Source: JAVBNO01 sp031551485 (lineage in GTDB: Bacteria; Bacillota; Clostridia; Oscillospirales; Ruminococcaceae). From it: 64,000 nucleotides of DNA. The notes below the pieces were generated by a model, which was given only the letters and a program-made list of their open reading frames with translations, was not told the origin of the DNA and searched no databases. Below are positions 62,334 through 64,000 of the stretch, in pieces (within the stretch, counting starts at the first letter, position 1; each line of letters opens with the position of its first letter). The stretch lies in contig JAVBNO010000031.1 of assembly GCA_031551485.1 (NCBI GenBank), positions 1 through 64,000 on the forward strand, written 5' to 3'. The translations under genes and the position numbers were made by a program.

Positions 62334-63143
62334 GTGGTAGAAATTACGTCAAGGGACAACGCCGGCGTTAAGCAGGCGGCGCTTTTGATGCGGGAGCGTA
62401 AAACCCGCCAGCAAAGCCAACTTTTCTGTGTAGAGGGTGTCCGCCTGTGTGGCGAACTCATCAAACATTCCCTCCCGGTTCAGCGTTGCTATCTGACCCG
62501 ATCCAGCATGCAGCAAGAACCGGAATTGGCCCAGCAGCTGCAACAAACGGCGTCGGAATGTTTTTTAATCAGTGAAGATTTGGCGCAAAAAATCTCCGGA
62601 ACAGTGAATGGTCAGGGGATTATTTGTGTTTGTCCCCTTCTTGACAACATTGATTATGCTGTTAAAATATGTAATGATAGTCGCTACCTTGTTCTCTCCT
62701 CGCTGCAGGATCCTGGCAATGTGGGTACAATGATTCGCACAACCGCGGCTTTCGGCATGGAGGGTATTATCCTAAGCGCCGACTGTCCCGATGTCTATAA
62801 CCCCAAGGTACTGCGGTCGGCCATGGGCGGCGTTTTCGCTCTTCCTATCCACATTTGCGAAGATATAAGTACGGTGCTGGGCGTGTTTGCCGAGCAAGGT
62901 GTGCCCACCTTTGCGGCGGCGCTGCGTCGGGACGCCATCCCGCTTTCGGTGACGGATTTTTCCCGCGGCGGCGCAGTTGTCATCGGCAACGAAGGCAGCG
63001 GCCTGTCCGACGCCGTGATCCAAAGCTGCCGCCATACGATCCAAATTCCCATTGTACCCGATGCCGAGTCTCTCAACGCCTCGGCGGCAGCATCGATTAT
63101 TTTATGGGAAATGTTTAAACAAAGCGGTAAAATGCCAGGATGA
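62334..63143 (+). CDS. TrmH/SpoU-family RNA 2'-O-methyltransferase
   Basis: A SPOUT methyltransferase of 269 residues. It has the N-terminal substrate-binding domain (LFCVEGVRLCGELIKHSL near 30) and the catalytic knot: LSSLQDPGNVGTMIRTTAAF near 121, VIGNEGSGLSDAVIQSC near 217 and IPIVPDAESLNASAAASIIL near 238, the three SpoU motifs. It modifies 23S rRNA or tRNA; the target cannot be read. The start is GTG 62334, the only in-frame candidate, with AAAGGA 14 bases upstream. It follows rplT, as in many firmicutes, and precedes dprA by 9 bases. Confidence 0.9.
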   Translation: MVEITSRDNAGVKQAALLMRERKTRQQSQLFCVEGVRLCGELIKHSLPVQRCYLTRSSMQQEPELAQQLQQTASECFLISEDLAQKISGTVNGQGIICVCPLLDNIDYAVKICNDSRYLVLSSLQDPGNVGTMIRTTAAFGMEGIILSADCPDVYNPKVLRSAMGGVFALPIHICEDISTVLGVFAEQGVPTFAAALRRDAIPLSVTDFSRGGAVVIGNEGSGLSDAVIQSCRHTIQIPIVPDAESLNASAAASIILWEMFKQSGKMPG

Positions 63144-63152
63144 GGTGAGGGA

Positions 63153-64000
63153 ATGGGCGACTGGATATACTGGATCTGGTTCCAAATGCTCTTCGAACGG
63201 GGCGGACGCCGCGTTGAAGAAATTCTCGGCCATTACCATCACCCACAGGAAATTTACCATTCCACATTAAACGATCTCAAACACAGCGGTATTTTTAAAG
63301 CAACTGAGCTTGATAAAATTGCCGCTTTGCACATAGAGGAAACCAAAACCGTCATTTCGGCCTGCGAAAAAGCCAAATGCCGCATTATTACCCCTGATCA
63401 TGAGGAATATCCCCTGCGACTGCGAAACATTTTCTCGATTCCCTGTGCGTTATATGTACTGGGAGATATTGCCGGCCTGGATAACCGCTTGGCCATTGCC
63501 ATGGTGGGCACCCGGCGCTACTCCGAATATGGCAAAGAGGTGGCCGACCGTCTTTCCCGCGCGCTTGCGGCACATCATACGGTCGTCGTCAGCGGTTTTG
63601 CTATCGGCATCGACACCGTTTGCCACATCGGCGCCCTCAAAGGGGGCGGCCCCACCATCGGTGTGATTGGTTGCGGCGTCGATATTGATTACCCCGCCTC
63701 TAACCGGGAACTGAAGAAGCTGATGATTCAAAACGGAGCGATCATCTCCGAATATCCGCCAGGCACATTGGGCCGCCCGGAGCATTTTCCGGTGCGCAAC
63801 CGCATTATTTCGGGCATAACCAGCGGTACCGTCGTTGTTGAAGGAGCCAAAGAGAGCGGTTCCCTGATCACTTCGGCCCACGCGCTGGCCCAGGGTAAAG
63901 ATGTTTTTGCCGTTCCGGGTAGCATTTTCGCCCCCATGTCAGAGGGCCCAAACTGGCTCATCCGCCAGGGCGCCATCCCTGTTACCCAGGTCAGCGACAT
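63153..64000 (+). CDS. dprA: DNA-protecting protein DprA, 3' end outside window
   Basis: Loads RecA on incoming single-stranded DNA during transformation. About 282 residues are visible, without a stop codon. The SLOG/Rossmann core shows AMVGTRRYSEYGKEVADRLS near 114, VVVSGFAIGIDTVCHIGALK near 145, VIGCGVDIDYPASNRELK near 172 and EHFPVRNRIISGITSGTVVV near 210. The N-terminal SAM-like part is residues 1-80. GAGGTGAGG precedes ATG 63153. It lies 9 bases after the methyltransferase. Confidence 0.93.
   Translation, partial: MGDWIYWIWFQMLFERGGRRVEEILGHYHHPQEIYHSTLNDLKHSGIFKATELDKIAALHIEETKTVISACEKAKCRIITPDHEEYPLRLRNIFSIPCALYVLGDIAGLDNRLAIAMVGTRRYSEYGKEVADRLSRALAAHHTVVVSGFAIGIDTVCHIGALKGGGPTIGVIGCGVDIDYPASNRELKKLMIQNGAIISEYPPGTLGRPEHFPVRNRIISGITSGTVVVEGAKESGSLITSAHALAQGKDVFAVPGSIFAPMSEGPNWLIRQGAIPVTQVSD

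Noticed and set aside
1..64000. CRISPR arrays, tRNA or rRNA genes, insertion sequences, phage genes
   Set aside because: I found no direct-repeat arrays, no tRNA-like cloverleaf with TTCGAATC-type arms, and no transposase, integrase or phage proteins.

Overview
The window is chromosomal DNA of a low-GC-lineage Gram-positive anaerobe, most likely a spore-forming clostridium of the Oscillospirales/Ruminococcaceae kind. The sequence supports this through spo0A next to spoIVB, a gerA-gerB-gerC operon, AddAB rather than RecBCD, IreB, three T-box leaders, a ferredoxin-dependent 2-oxoacid oxidoreductase and many good sigma-A promoters and Shine-Dalgarno sites. I see no phage, insertion sequence, CRISPR array, rRNA or tRNA gene. 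Gene density and codon style are even, so this reads as core genome. Two genes run off the ends: an M23 peptidase on the left and dprA on the right. A 42-residue cysteine-rich membrane peptide sits at 19924-20052.

Layout. 1-8.4 kb: partial peptidase, threonine ammonia-lyase, an oxidoreductase, asnS, and larE-larB-larC for the nickel-pincer cofactor. 8.5-13.9 kb: aspartate-type aminotransferase, purB, secD-secF. 14-24.7 kb: small regulators, nrdR, isomerases, mnmA, a ClpC-type ATPase, and thiT behind a TPP riboswitch. 24.8-27.4 kb: a T-box, then an HTH-cupin regulator and an AMP-forming acyl-CoA synthetase. 27.4-32 kb: ireB and pheST, the latter behind a Phe T-box. 32-36.8 kb: acpS, NAD(P)HX repair, a lipoprotein, a MazF/NdoA toxin without a visible antitoxin, and an unknown membrane-anchored exported protein. 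36.8-41.4 kb: a second T-box with a second AMP-forming acyl-CoA synthetase, a PASTA pseudokinase and a TIM-barrel isomerase. 41.5-49.3 kb: sporulation and germination genes. 49.5-52.8 kb: a P-loop ATPase and a four-subunit 2-oxoacid:ferredoxin oxidoreductase. 53-64 kb: addBA, infC-rpmI-rplT, an rRNA methyltransferase and dprA.

The most interesting pattern is that the two acyl-CoA synthetases each lie behind their own T-box, with predicted specifier codons ATC (Ile) and CTC (Leu). The codons were placed by aligning the stem I kink-turn and specifier loop with the unambiguous TTC (Phe) codon of the pheST T-box in the same window. Together with the 2-oxoacid:ferredoxin oxidoreductase operon, this suggests tRNA-controlled activation of branched-chain carboxylic acids (2-methylbutyrate, isovalerate) for reductive carboxylation to isoleucine and leucine precursors. 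The T-boxes and the enzyme families are seen in the sequence; the substrates and the direction of the pathway are inferred.
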